Origin: Kutzneria buriramensis
GTDB lineage: Bacteria > Actinomycetota > Actinomycetes > Mycobacteriales > Pseudonocardiaceae
Reading direction: 5' to 3'
NCBI RefSeq assembly: GCF_003387475.1
Contig: NZ_QUNO01000012.1
Location: forward strand, 248,001-312,000
Length of the DNA stretch: 64,000 bases
A model generated the notes under the pieces. That model worked only from the letters and a program-made list of their open reading frames with translations. It made no database searches and was not told where the DNA came from. Both the position numbers and the translations under genes were made by a program. Shown piece after piece: positions 22,046-30,829 of the stretch (its first letter is position 1; each line of letters begins with the position of its first letter).

Positions 22046-22724
22046 CGCGATCGTGGCCGCCCTGGAGCAGGCGGCGAAGCGGGTCGGGCTGACGCTGAGC
22101 AAGGACGCCGGCCGCGCGGTGAGCGGGCTGTACAAGGACGCCGGCCGGGGCGCCGAGGACGTCGTCCAGAAGTTCGAGTCCGCGGACGCGTTGCACCGCA
22201 AGAAGTTCCTCGACCTGTTGGACGAGGTCGGCAAGGAGCCCAAGGACGGCGAGAAGGACTACCTGGGCCTGGGGAAGACCAAGGCCAGCAAGGTCCAGTC
22301 GGCCAAGCAGGACGCCGTGCGCAGCAATGTGACGCGCATTCTCGACCCGGAACACGCGCCGGCCCACGACTACGAGATCACCGTCGACAGCAGGAAATAC
22401 CCGGAATCGGCGCAGCACATCCAGGAGGCCCAGTCCGGCACGATTTCGCGCGGCAACCGGCAGTCCGCCGGCGCGCCGAAACCGTCCATTGTGACGATCG
22501 ACCGGGAGGGCGAGGCGGCCAATCGGGACGAATCGCTGCGCGGCATTCCCACCGCGCCCGGCCAGGACCGCGACGAGTATCCGCCGGCGATGTTCGAGGA
22601 GGGCGGCAAGGGGGCCAGCGTCAAACACATCGACAGTTCGGACAATCAGGGGTCCGGGTCGTCCATGGGCACTAAGTTGAGGGGCCTGCCCAAGGGGACC
22701 AAGGTGAAGATCACCGTGAAGTGA
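22038..22724 (+). CDS. NucA/NucB-type nuclease, putative toxin
   Basis: 228 residues. Residues 1-110 are a charged, helical, Lys-rich region without signal peptide. Residues about 111-228 match the NucA/NucB deoxyribonuclease fold: YEITVDSRKYPESAQHIQEA, then PSIVTIDREGEAANRDESL, the diagnostic DRDEYPPAMFEEGGKGASVK with the catalytic acidic residues, and IDSSDNQGSGSSMGTKLRGL. The start GTG lies inside the end of the WXG100-like gene (8-bp overlap), so the proteins are translationally coupled. With a SUKH-like gene two positions downstream, it is best read as a secreted DNase/RNase toxin of a type VII-type polymorphic system. Confidence 0.82.
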   Translation: MSNAIVAALEQAAKRVGLTLSKDAGRAVSGLYKDAGRGAEDVVQKFESADALHRKKFLDLLDEVGKEPKDGEKDYLGLGKTKASKVQSAKQDAVRSNVTRILDPEHAPAHDYEITVDSRKYPESAQHIQEAQSGTISRGNRQSAGAPKPSIVTIDREGEAANRDESLRGIPTAPGQDRDEYPPAMFEEGGKGASVKHIDSSDNQGSGSSMGTKLRGLPKGTKVKITVK

Positions 22725-22732
22725 GGAGCCCG

Positions 22733-23551
22733 ATGGCCGAGAACGCGAAGCAGCTGGCCGCCCGGGCCCGCAGCGGCCAGTTCCGCGAGGTGCTGCCGGC
22801 ATTGCGCGCGCTGGTCGCCAAGGACGGCCCCCGCGCCCTCGGACAGCGTGCGCAGGCGGCCGCCGTGCTGATCTCGATCCTGTTCTGGCAGGACGCCTTC
22901 GCCGAGGCCGCGGATCTCACCGAGGAGCTGATCACCGCCGACGGGCCCCGGGACAGCCCGATCCGGGACGAGGACGAGCCGTTCAGCGTGGCGCTGCTCG
23001 CCGCCGAGGTGCACGCGGGGCAGCCGGCCGCCGAGCGGTGCGCGCGGCTGGCGTCGTCGGTGCCGCCGGACAGCGTGCTCGGCGAGCGCCTCACGTGGCT
23101 GGCCGCCGAGCTGGCCGACCGGTCGGCGGTGACGCTGCTGCCGAACTATTCACCCTGGGGCGAGCCGCCGTCGCCGTTGGACGGCGTCATCGGCGCCGAT
23201 TATTTGGACGACGATTACAACGAGCTGAAACCCAACCAGCAGCGGGCGCTGTGGAACGCGTTGCTGCGTACCAACCAGTTCGAGCGGGCATGGGACCTCC
23301 ACGAGCGCGTGGGCCTGCCGCCGCAGTGGGAGGTGTGCGTGTGGCTGGCCGGTTGGTGTGCCACGCTGGATCGGACCGACGAGGGTCGCCGGCTGCTGCT
23401 GGCGGCGCACGACCTGTGGTGGCCGTACGCCGTGTGGGACTGCCTGCCGCCGGATCCCGTGGTGCAGCCGGTGTTGCGGGTGCTGGTGACCGACGAGGTG
23501 CGCGAGCACTACCTGACCCACCCGATCGGGCCTGAGAGGGAGAAGCGATGA
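22733..23551 (+). CDS. Uncharacterised protein in the nuclease cassette
   Basis: 272 residues, no recognised family. The N-terminal 100 residues (NAKQLAARARSGQFREVLPA, AAAVLISILFWQDAFAEAAD) look like a TPR-type helical repeat array. The middle holds an acidic segment (DGVIGADYLDDDYNELKPNQ) and the C-terminal half is rich in Trp (FERAWDLHERVGLPPQWEV, AAHDLWWPYAVWDCLPPDPV). GAGGAG lies 4 bases before the ATG at 22733. It lies 8 bp after the nuclease and overlaps the SUKH-like gene by 4 bp, so it belongs to the cassette. A chaperone, loading factor or second immunity protein is possible; sequence does not decide. Confidence 0.7.
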   Translation: MAENAKQLAARARSGQFREVLPALRALVAKDGPRALGQRAQAAAVLISILFWQDAFAEAADLTEELITADGPRDSPIRDEDEPFSVALLAAEVHAGQPAAERCARLASSVPPDSVLGERLTWLAAELADRSAVTLLPNYSPWGEPPSPLDGVIGADYLDDDYNELKPNQQRALWNALLRTNQFERAWDLHERVGLPPQWEVCVWLAGWCATLDRTDEGRRLLLAAHDLWWPYAVWDCLPPDPVVQPVLRVLVTDEVREHYLTHPIGPEREKR

Positions 23552-24177
23552 TCGGTCCGAAGACCGAGGAACTGCTGGGACGGGCGCGGGGGCCGATGGG
23601 CCCGCAGATCGAGCTGGACTTCGGCGTCGAGGAGGGGCCGCTGGCCGAGCTGGCGGCGCTGCTCACCCGGATGAACGGCTTCTTCCTGTTCAACGCGGGC
23701 GTGCAGGTGTTCCGGGCCGGCGACGACGGCCTCGGGCCCGATCTCATAGCGTGGAACGACGCGGACACCTGGAAGTACACCTACGAGGGGCTGGCCGACG
23801 ACTACTTCTGCTTCGGGCAGGACCTGTTCGGCGTGCAGTTCGCCATCAGGGACGGCGAGGAGGTGGTCACCCTCAACCCGGAGACCGCCCGCACCACGTC
23901 GCTGGGCGACAGCCTGGAGTCCTGGGCGGAGTGGCTGCTCGCCGACCCGGACGTGCACGGCGCCGCCGGGTTCGCGCTGAACTACCAGCGTGAGAACGGC
24001 GCCCTGGAGCCGGACCAGCGGCTGATCCCGCTCCAGTTCTTCGTCGGCGGGGGCGCCTACGACGCCGACAACCTGGTCGTCCGCGACGCGGCCACCGCCA
24101 TGCGCATCCGCGGCCCGATCGCCCAGCAGGTGCACGATCTGCCCGACGGCGCGCGGATCCGCTTCAGCACGTCGTAG
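23548..24177 (+). CDS. SMI1/KNR4-like (SUKH) putative immunity protein
   Basis: 209 residues. The pattern LAELAALLTRMNGFFLFNAG, DGLGPDLIAWNDADTWKYTY, then YFCFGQDLFGVQFAIRDGEE and SLGDSLESWAEWLLADPDVH is that of the SMI1/KNR4 (SUKH) superfamily. Many members neutralise nuclease toxins of bacterial polymorphic systems. It closes the cassette downstream of the NucA/NucB-type nuclease and overlaps the preceding gene by ATGA. Direct inhibition of the nuclease is inferred from family and position, not shown. Confidence 0.75.
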   Translation: MIGPKTEELLGRARGPMGPQIELDFGVEEGPLAELAALLTRMNGFFLFNAGVQVFRAGDDGLGPDLIAWNDADTWKYTYEGLADDYFCFGQDLFGVQFAIRDGEEVVTLNPETARTTSLGDSLESWAEWLLADPDVHGAAGFALNYQRENGALEPDQRLIPLQFFVGGGAYDADNLVVRDAATAMRIRGPIAQQVHDLPDGARIRFSTS

Positions 24178-24305
24178 TTACGGCGAAGTTAACATCACCC
24201 CTTCCCACGAGGCGGCCAACTCGTAGGATGCGACGAGGTCCAGCACAGCGTCGTGCGGGAGGGCCCGTCCGAGGAAGTCGCGCGCGTCAAACCTGGAGCT
24301 GTGTC

Positions 24306-25904
24306 GTGACCAATGCCAGTCGCCCTGTCGTCCTGATCGCCGAGAAGCTCGCGCCGTCCGTCATCGACGTGTTCGGCGACGAGGTGGAGATCCGCCACGT
24401 CGACGGCACAGACCGTGCCGCGCTGCTGTCCGCCGTCGCCGACGCGGACGCCCTGCTGGTCCGCTCCGCCACCCAGGTCAACGCCGAGGTGTTCGAGGCC
24501 ACGAGCAAGCTCAAGGTGGTCGCCCGCGCGGGCGTCGGCCTGGACAACGTGGAGGTGCCGGCCGCCACCAAGCACGGTGTGCTGGTGGTCAACGCGCCCA
24601 CGTCCAACATCACCTCGGCCGCCGAGCACGCGGTCGCGCTGCTGCTGGCGGTCGCCCGCCGCATCCCGGAGGCCTCGACCAGCCTGCGCGGCGGCGCCTG
24701 GAAGCGGAGCTCGTTCTCGGGCGTGGAGCTGTCCGGCAAGACCGTCGGCGTGGTCGGCCTCGGCAAGATCGGCCAGCTGTTCGCGGCCCGCCTCGCCGCC
24801 TTCGGCACCACGCTGATCGCCTACGACCCGTACGTCGCGCCGGCCCGCGCCGCGCAGCTGGGCATCGAGCTGGTGAGCCTGGACGAGTTGCTGGAGCGCG
24901 CCGACGCGATCTCCATCCACCTGCCGAAGACCCCGGAGACCAAGGGCCTGATCGGCAAGGAGCAGCTGGCGCGGACCAAGCCGGGCGTGATCATCGTCAA
25001 CGCGGCCCGCGGCGGCCTCGTCGACGAGACGGCGCTGGCGGAGTCCATTCGCGACGGTCATGTCGGCGGCGCCGGCATCGACGTCTTCGAGACCGAGCCG
25101 ACCACCGCCTCGCCGCTGTTCGAGCTGCCGAACGTGGTCGTGACGCCGCACCTGGGCGCGTCCACCGCCGAGGCGCAGGACCGCGCCGGCACCGACGTGG
25201 CCCGCTCGGTGCGGCTGGCGCTGCGCGGCGACTTCGTGCCGGACGCGGTGAACGTGGCCAGCGGCGGCGTCGTCAACGACGAGGTGCGCCCGTACCTGCC
25301 GCTGACGCAGAAGCTGGGCGTGGTGCTGTCGGCGCTGGCCGGCAAGGCCCCGGCCTCGGTGACCGTGACCGTGCGCGGCGAACTGTCCAACGAGGATGTC
25401 TCGGTGCTGCCGCTGGCCGCGCTGCGCGGCGTGTTCTCCGGCATCGTCGACGAGCAGGTCACCTTCGTGAACGCGCCGGCGCTGGCCGAGACCCTTGGCG
25501 TGGCCGTCGAGCTGGTCAAGGAGCCGGAGAGCGCCAACCACCGCAGCCTGGTCACCGTGAGCGCCGCGCTGCCCGACGGGACGGCGCTGCGGGTGTCCGG
25601 CACGCTGTCCGGCCTGGACGCCGTGGAGAAGCTGGTGGAGGTCAACGGTCGCGGCTTCGACCTGCGCGCCGCCGGCGAGCTCGTGCTGCTGGAGTACCCG
25701 GACCGGCCGGGCGTGATGGGCACCGTCGGCACCCTGCTCGGCGAGGCCGGCGTGAACATCGAGGCGGCCCAGATCTCGCAGACCAAGGACGGCTCCGACG
25801 CCGTCATGCTGCTGCGCGCCGACCGCGCGGTGGACGCCGGCGTGCTGGAGCCGATCGGCGCCGCCGTGGGCGCGCACACCGTGCGGGCCATCTCGCTGAT
25901 CTGA
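24306..25904 (+). CDS. serA: D-3-phosphoglycerate dehydrogenase
   Basis: 532 residues, the long type I form found in mycobacteria (SerA1, about 528). Oxidises 3-phosphoglycerate in serine synthesis. Rossmann motif VGVVGLGKIGQLFAARLAAF; catalytic Arg in VNAARGGLVDETAL, Glu in DVFETEPTTASPLF, His in TPHLGASTAEAQD. An allosteric substrate-binding domain (about 320-450) precedes a C-terminal ACT domain (EYPDRPGVMGTVGTLLGEAG) that binds serine. The GTG at 24306 has GGAG 7 bases upstream. A repeated-family hairpin lies 12 bp downstream. Confidence 0.97.
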   Translation: MTNASRPVVLIAEKLAPSVIDVFGDEVEIRHVDGTDRAALLSAVADADALLVRSATQVNAEVFEATSKLKVVARAGVGLDNVEVPAATKHGVLVVNAPTSNITSAAEHAVALLLAVARRIPEASTSLRGGAWKRSSFSGVELSGKTVGVVGLGKIGQLFAARLAAFGTTLIAYDPYVAPARAAQLGIELVSLDELLERADAISIHLPKTPETKGLIGKEQLARTKPGVIIVNAARGGLVDETALAESIRDGHVGGAGIDVFETEPTTASPLFELPNVVVTPHLGASTAEAQDRAGTDVARSVRLALRGDFVPDAVNVASGGVVNDEVRPYLPLTQKLGVVLSALAGKAPASVTVTVRGELSNEDVSVLPLAALRGVFSGIVDEQVTFVNAPALAETLGVAVELVKEPESANHRSLVTVSAALPDGTALRVSGTLSGLDAVEKLVEVNGRGFDLRAAGELVLLEYPDRPGVMGTVGTLLGEAGVNIEAAQISQTKDGSDAVMLLRADRAVDAGVLEPIGAAVGAHTVRAISLI

Positions 25905-25916
25905 CCGTTTTGTTCG

Positions 25917-25959
25917 GAAGGGGGCCTTCCCGGCGTTCGACGCCGGGAAGACCCCCTTC
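25917..25959 (+). terminator. Hairpin after serA, copy 3 of the repeated stem
   Basis: Arms 25917-25936 and 25940-25959 pair over 20 bases with one mismatch around a TCG loop. The arm starts GAAGGGGGCCTTCCCGGCGT, a diverged version of the 7423 and 14701 hairpins. Here the flanking genes (serA, leuB) are co-directional, so it acts as a serA terminator. Confidence 0.8.
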
Positions 25960-26153
25960 ACCGCATGTTGGGGCCGGTCAGGGGTCCAATGTCACCCGTA
26001 CGGGTGGCGATTGCGCCATCCGGGTGTCCCGCACTTCGGGAGAGATCACCCCAGAAGCGTGTCCGGACTCCGATTAGTAGGGGAAGTACGGGTAGCCTCA
26101 CGCGAGAGATGGATGGTCCCGTGCAGGGGGACCGTACTCCGGGAGGTGTGTGG

Positions 26154-27194
<1,041 letters not shown>

Positions 27195-27205
27195 CATCGC
27201 AAACA

Positions 27206-27240
27206 CGTGTGCCCCTCGGCCCCAGGCCGAGGGGCACACG
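27206..27240 (+). terminator. Terminator after leuB
   Basis: Perfect 16-bp stem (27206-27221 with 27225-27240, arm CGTGTGCCCCTCGGCC) with a three-base loop, 11 bases after the leuB stop. No T-tract follows, as is common in actinobacteria. Confidence 0.82.
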
Positions 27241-27248
27241 CATGTGTG

Positions 27249-27370
27249 AACCCCCGCGAGTCGCGCTCTGGGACACACCGAATGTAGGTTTCGGGTAGAA
27301 CTGAGCCTTGAGACTCGTTTCTGCCCCAGACTTACATTCGGTGTGTCTGTGAGCGCGACTCGCGGGGGTT
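27249..27370. repeat. 122-bp element with 41-bp imperfect inverted repeats
   Basis: Left arm 27249-27289 and right arm 27330-27370 are inverted copies: the outer 20 bases (AACCCCCGCGAGTCGCGCTC) match perfectly, then 3-4 mismatches, then CACACCGAATGTA matches perfectly. A 40-base unique spacer (27290-27329) lies between. It sits between the leuB terminator and the convergent Tm-1-like gene, whose stop codon overlaps the last two bases. It encodes no protein. It could be a MITE-like mobile repeat, a REP-type element or a very long hairpin. Confidence 0.75.
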
Positions 27371-28037
27371 AGGGGGAGCCGGCTATGACGTGGTGGAGGT
27401 CGTCGGCGGCTTCGACGGCGAAGGCGGCGTCGTCGCAGACGACGTGGGGGACGGAGTAGGTCGCCAGGGGGTCGGTGGAGATGACGCCGGCGAGGAAGCC
27501 GCTGTCCACAAGCGACGGCAGGGGCCGGCTGTCGGGGACGACGACCACGGCGTAGCCCCAGTGCTCCAACTGCCGCCGGGTGGCGGGCACGGTGGTCGCG
27601 ACGAGCGGCCGGTGGTGGCGGGTGGGGTTGTGCCGCCCCGCGTGGTAGCTGCGGGCCATACCGGTGATCGCGGCGGCGGCGTTGTCGAGGATGCGCTCGG
27701 ACACCTGGTCGATGCCGACGATGTCGACGACCGAGTGCATGGTGGTCAGGTCGGTGACGCCGCCGTGGGTCTCGTGGTCCCGCGCGGTCACCAGCAGCTT
27801 GGGCACGCCGATCGGCAGCGCCCGTAGGGCGGCGTATGCGGGCGAGCCGCCGGTGGGCCCGCCGACCGCGAGCACCCCGTGCAGTCGGCCCTGCTCATGC
27901 AGCTCGACCAGCACGTCGGCGGCCGAGGGGCCCTCCAGTACGACCGGATCGCAGCCTCCGACGCGGACGCGGTCCATCAGCCAGGCGTACTCGGCGCCTT
28001 CGGCGTTCGGCGCGCCCAGCAAGACGACAGTGACCAC
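27369..28037 (-). CDS. Tm-1-like ATP-binding domain protein (UPF0261-like), short form
   Basis: 222 residues. The start VVTVVLLGAPNAEGAEYAWL, the Gly-rich VLAVGGPTGGSPAYAALRAL and the segment TTMHSVVDIVGIDQVSERIL match the N-terminal subdomain of the Tm-1-like/UPF0261 family. A second block (RPLVATTVPATRRQLEHWGY) resembles the beginning of the second subdomain. Family members are about 400 residues, so the C-terminal half is missing or very diverged. The GTG at 28037 is preceded by GGAGAAGG. The in-frame stretch upstream of it looks non-coding. Function is unknown; the stop overlaps the inverted-repeat element. Confidence 0.65.
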   Translation of the reverse strand: MVTVVLLGAPNAEGAEYAWLMDRVRVGGCDPVVLEGPSAADVLVELHEQGRLHGVLAVGGPTGGSPAYAALRALPIGVPKLLVTARDHETHGGVTDLTTMHSVVDIVGIDQVSERILDNAAAAITGMARSYHAGRHNPTRHHRPLVATTVPATRRQLEHWGYAVVVVPDSRPLPSLVDSGFLAGVISTDPLATYSVPHVVCDDAAFAVEAADDLHHVIAGSP

Positions 28038-28215
28038 GCAGCCTTCTCCCTTCGACGAAGGCGGCTGTGACAAGGCTGCTCCTAAACCGGAAATTGGACC
28101 AGTCCAATCTTGCCGAGGTGGACCGCTCATGGGCTGTCTCGGTGAAATTTCCCGGATGGTGGGATTTTTCGTCCGATGCTTGGTCGCGAGGGTCGGTGTG
28201 TGGCAGCATGCCGGT

Positions 28216-28260
28216 GTGGCTCTCCACACCGTGATCATCATTGCGCAGCGCGCCGGGTAG
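28216..28260 (+). CDS. cimA leader peptide
   Basis: 14-residue ORF from a GTG, reading MALHTVIIIAQRAG, with a run of Val-Ile-Ile-Ile codons. Isoleucine is the end product of the citramalate pathway, so the run fits a charged-tRNA(Ile) sensor. A poor -10-like CAGCAT ends 6 bases upstream and TTGGTC stands 18 bp before that, so the transcript may be leaderless. The ORF end overlaps the first attenuator stem. Confidence 0.78.
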   Translation: MALHTVIIIAQRAG

Positions 28261-28320
28261 TGCCCCCGAAGGCACCCGGCGCGCAGACCTCTTGCTTCCG
28301 CAGGGGGTCTTTTTGCTTTT
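28248..28320 (+). promoter_or_regulatory. Transcription attenuator before cimA
   Basis: First stem: 28248-28258 with 28274-28284, 11 bp perfect (GCGCGCCGGGT). Second stem: 28285-28295 with 28300-28310, 11 bp including two G-U pairs, followed immediately by TTTTTGCTTTT, a canonical intrinsic terminator. The two hairpins directly abut, and the leader stop codon falls in the first loop. This is classical attenuator geometry. Confidence 0.8.
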
Positions 28321-28359
28321 CAGGGCCACCTCACGAACCCTCTCGCAAGGAGCAGACCG

Positions 28360-29973
28360 TTGAGCAGGACTACCCCGGCCGGCACGCCACTCGGCGACGG
28401 CTTCCACCTCTTCGACACCACCCTGCGAGACGGCGCCCAGCGTGAGGGCATCACATACTCGGTCACGGACAAGCTCGCGGTGGCCCGCCTGCTGGACGGC
28501 CTCGGCGTCGGCTTCATCGAAGGCGGCTGGCCTGGCGCCCTGCCCAAGGACACCGAGTTCTTCGCCCGCGCCGCGGCCGGCGAGCTGGAGCTGAAGCACG
28601 CGGTACTGGTCGCTTTCGGCGCCACCCGCAAGGCGGGCGTGAAAGTCGAGGACGACGCGCAGGTGCGGGCGCTGCTCGACTCGCAGGCCCCGGTGGTCAC
28701 GCTGGTCGCCAAGTCCGACCGCCGGCACATCGAACGCGCGCTGCGCACCGACGTCGACGAGAACTGCGCCATGGTCGCGGACACCGTCCGGTACCTGGTC
28801 GAGAACGGCCGCCGCGTCTTCCTGGACGCCGAGCACTTCTTCGACGGCTACGCCTACGACCCCGAGTGCTCGCTGCGCGTGCTGCAGGCGGCCGGCGAGG
28901 CCGGCGCCGACGTGGTGGTGCTCTGCGACACCAACGGCGGCCAGCTGCCGGTGCAGCTCGGGCAGACCGTCACCGAGGTGATGGCCCGCACCGGCCTGCG
29001 CGTCGGCATCCACTGCCAGGACGACACGTCCTGCGCGGTGGCCAACACCATCGCGGCGGTCCAGGCCGGCGCGACGCACGTGCAGTGCACCGCCAATGGC
29101 TACGGCGAGCGGGCCGGCAACGCCGACCTGTTCGCCGTCGTGGGAAACCTCGTGACCAAGCTCGGGATGCCGGTGCTACCCGCCGACTCCGTCGCCGAGC
29201 TGACCCGCGTGTCCCATGCCCTCGCCGAGATCGCGAACATCGCCCCCGACACCCACCAGGCCTATGTCGGGGCGTCGGCCTTCGCCCACAAGGCGGGGCT
29301 GCACGCGAGCGCGATCAAGGTGGACCCGGATCTGTACAACCACATCGATCCGGCCACCGTCGGCAACGGCATGCGGGTCCTGGTCACCGAGATGGCCGGT
29401 CGGGCGAGTCTCGAGCTCAAGGGACGAGAGCTCGGGCTCGACCTGGCCGGCCGGCCGGACGCCGTGGGCAGCGCGGTGCAGAAGGTCAAGGAGCTGGAGG
29501 CCAAGGGCTGGTCCTTCGAGGCCGCCGACGCCTCGCTGGAGCTGCTGCTGCGGTCCGAGCTGTCCGAAGTGGACGAGCCGCCGTTCGTGCTGGAGTCCTA
29601 CCGGGTGCTGCTGGACCACCGGCAGGACGGCGTGATCGTGTCCGAGGCGACGGTCAAGGTGCACGTCGGCGGCGAGCGCGTGATCGCCACCGCCGAGGGG
29701 ACCGGTCCCGTGCACGCCCTGGACGCCGCGCTGCGCCAGGCACTTCGGCCGCACCTGTCCTGGATGGACAGTGTGGAGCTGGCCGACTACAAGGTGCGCA
29801 TCCTCACCGACCACCCCGGCACCGACGCGATCACCCGCGTGCTGGTCGAGTCCACCGACGGCGAGCACGAGTGGACCACCGTCGGCGTGCACGACAACAT
29901 CGTCGAGGCGAGCTGGCTCGCCCTGTGCGACGCCCTGGCCCACAAGGCGATGCGGGTGCGGGCGCTGGCCTGA
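28360..29973 (+). CDS. cimA: Citramalate synthase
   Basis: 537 residues. DRE-TIM metallolyase that condenses pyruvate and acetyl-CoA to (R)-citramalate, a threonine-independent entry to isoleucine. HLFDTTLRDGAQREGITYSV carries the metal/active-site residues; VGIHCQDDTSCAVANTIAAV and TANGYGERAGNADL are the two HMG-lyase-like signatures. The C-terminal part (about 400-537) is a LeuA-type allosteric dimerisation domain for feedback control. Homocitrate or isopropylmalate synthases differ in length and N-terminus. The TTG at 28360 has AAGGAG 7 bases upstream. Confidence 0.93.
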   Translation: MSRTTPAGTPLGDGFHLFDTTLRDGAQREGITYSVTDKLAVARLLDGLGVGFIEGGWPGALPKDTEFFARAAAGELELKHAVLVAFGATRKAGVKVEDDAQVRALLDSQAPVVTLVAKSDRRHIERALRTDVDENCAMVADTVRYLVENGRRVFLDAEHFFDGYAYDPECSLRVLQAAGEAGADVVVLCDTNGGQLPVQLGQTVTEVMARTGLRVGIHCQDDTSCAVANTIAAVQAGATHVQCTANGYGERAGNADLFAVVGNLVTKLGMPVLPADSVAELTRVSHALAEIANIAPDTHQAYVGASAFAHKAGLHASAIKVDPDLYNHIDPATVGNGMRVLVTEMAGRASLELKGRELGLDLAGRPDAVGSAVQKVKELEAKGWSFEAADASLELLLRSELSEVDEPPFVLESYRVLLDHRQDGVIVSEATVKVHVGGERVIATAEGTGPVHALDAALRQALRPHLSWMDSVELADYKVRILTDHPGTDAITRVLVESTDGEHEWTTVGVHDNIVEASWLALCDALAHKAMRVRALA

Positions 29974-29982
29974 GACGAAGAC

Positions 29983-30015
29983 GACCGGCCGCCGGCGACA
30001 TCGCGGCGGCCGGTC
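29983..30015 (+). terminator. Terminator after cimA
   Basis: 11-bp perfect stem (29983-29993 with 30005-30015, arm GACCGGCCGCC), 9 bases after the cimA stop. Confidence 0.75.
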
Positions 30016-30032
30016 CTACTAGGCTCGGGCCC

Positions 30033-30806
30033 GTGCGCTTTGCTCGAATTTCCCACTCGGAAGGGGCGTCCTTCGTCGCCATCGGCGGCGAGCCGGACAG
30101 CCTGATCGCTGCGGAACTTCTCACCTCGGTTTTCGAGGACCCGAAGTTCACCGGCCGGACCTGGCCGCTGGCCTCGGTCCAGCTGCTGGCCCCGATCCGC
30201 CCGTCGAAGGTGGTGTGCATCGGCAAGAACTACGCCGACCACGCCCGCGAGATGGGCGGCGAGCCGCCGGCCGACCCGGTCATCTTCATCAAGCCGTCGA
30301 CGTCGGTGATCGGCCCGGACGCGACCATCGAGGTGCCGGCCGGCATCGGTCGCGTGGACTACGAGGGCGAGCTGGCGATCGTCATCGGCGGCCTGCCGGT
30401 GCGCCGGCTCAAGGCCGAGGACGCCGGCGCGGCCATCCTCGGCTACACCATCGCCAACGATGTCACCGCCCGCGAGCAGCAGAAGGCCGACGGGCAGTGG
30501 ACGCGGGGCAAGGGGCACGACACGTTCTGCCCGCTGGGCCCGTGGATCGAGACCAACCTCGACCCGTCCAACCTGAGCCTGCACACCGAGCTGGACGGCG
30601 AGCTCAAGCAGGACGGCAACACCAGTGACCTGCTGCACGGCATCGGCGAGATCCTGGAGTGGATCACCGCCGGCATGACCCTGCTGCCCGGCGACGTGGT
30701 GCTCACCGGCACCCCGGCCGGCGTGGGCCCGATGACCGACGGGCAGTCGGTGTCGGTCTCGATCGAGGGCATCGGGACGCTCACCAACAAGGTCGCCGCG
30801 GTCTAG
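30033..30806 (+). CDS. Fumarylacetoacetate hydrolase-family protein
   Basis: 257 residues. FAH fold with KVVCIGKNYADHAREMGGEP, DPVIFIKPSTSVIGPDATIE, the metal-binding DYEGELAIVIGGLP (Glu-x-Glu) and VVLTGTPAGVGPM near the C-terminus. Family members act as acylpyruvate hydrolases, 2-hydroxyhepta-2,4-diene-1,7-dioate isomerases or oxaloacetate decarboxylases; the exact substrate cannot be read here. The gene occupies the conserved position near leuB in mycobacteria. The GTG at 30033 has TAGGCT about 8 bases upstream and no ribosome binding site, suggesting a leaderless mRNA. Confidence 0.9.
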   Translation: MRFARISHSEGASFVAIGGEPDSLIAAELLTSVFEDPKFTGRTWPLASVQLLAPIRPSKVVCIGKNYADHAREMGGEPPADPVIFIKPSTSVIGPDATIEVPAGIGRVDYEGELAIVIGGLPVRRLKAEDAGAAILGYTIANDVTAREQQKADGQWTRGKGHDTFCPLGPWIETNLDPSNLSLHTELDGELKQDGNTSDLLHGIGEILEWITAGMTLLPGDVVLTGTPAGVGPMTDGQSVSVSIEGIGTLTNKVAAV

Positions 30807-30829
30807 GCGCGTTGGACCATGATCGGACG

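Noticed and set aside
21311-24177. Cassette considered as a prophage or integrative element
   Set aside because: No integrase, attachment repeats or composition shift are visible; gene types fit a polymorphic secretion effector locus.
28038-28241. N-terminal 68 codons extending the Tm-1-like gene upstream
   Set aside because: A ribosome binding site and GTG at 28037 match the family start; the upstream segment reads as non-coding and lies opposite the cimA leader region.
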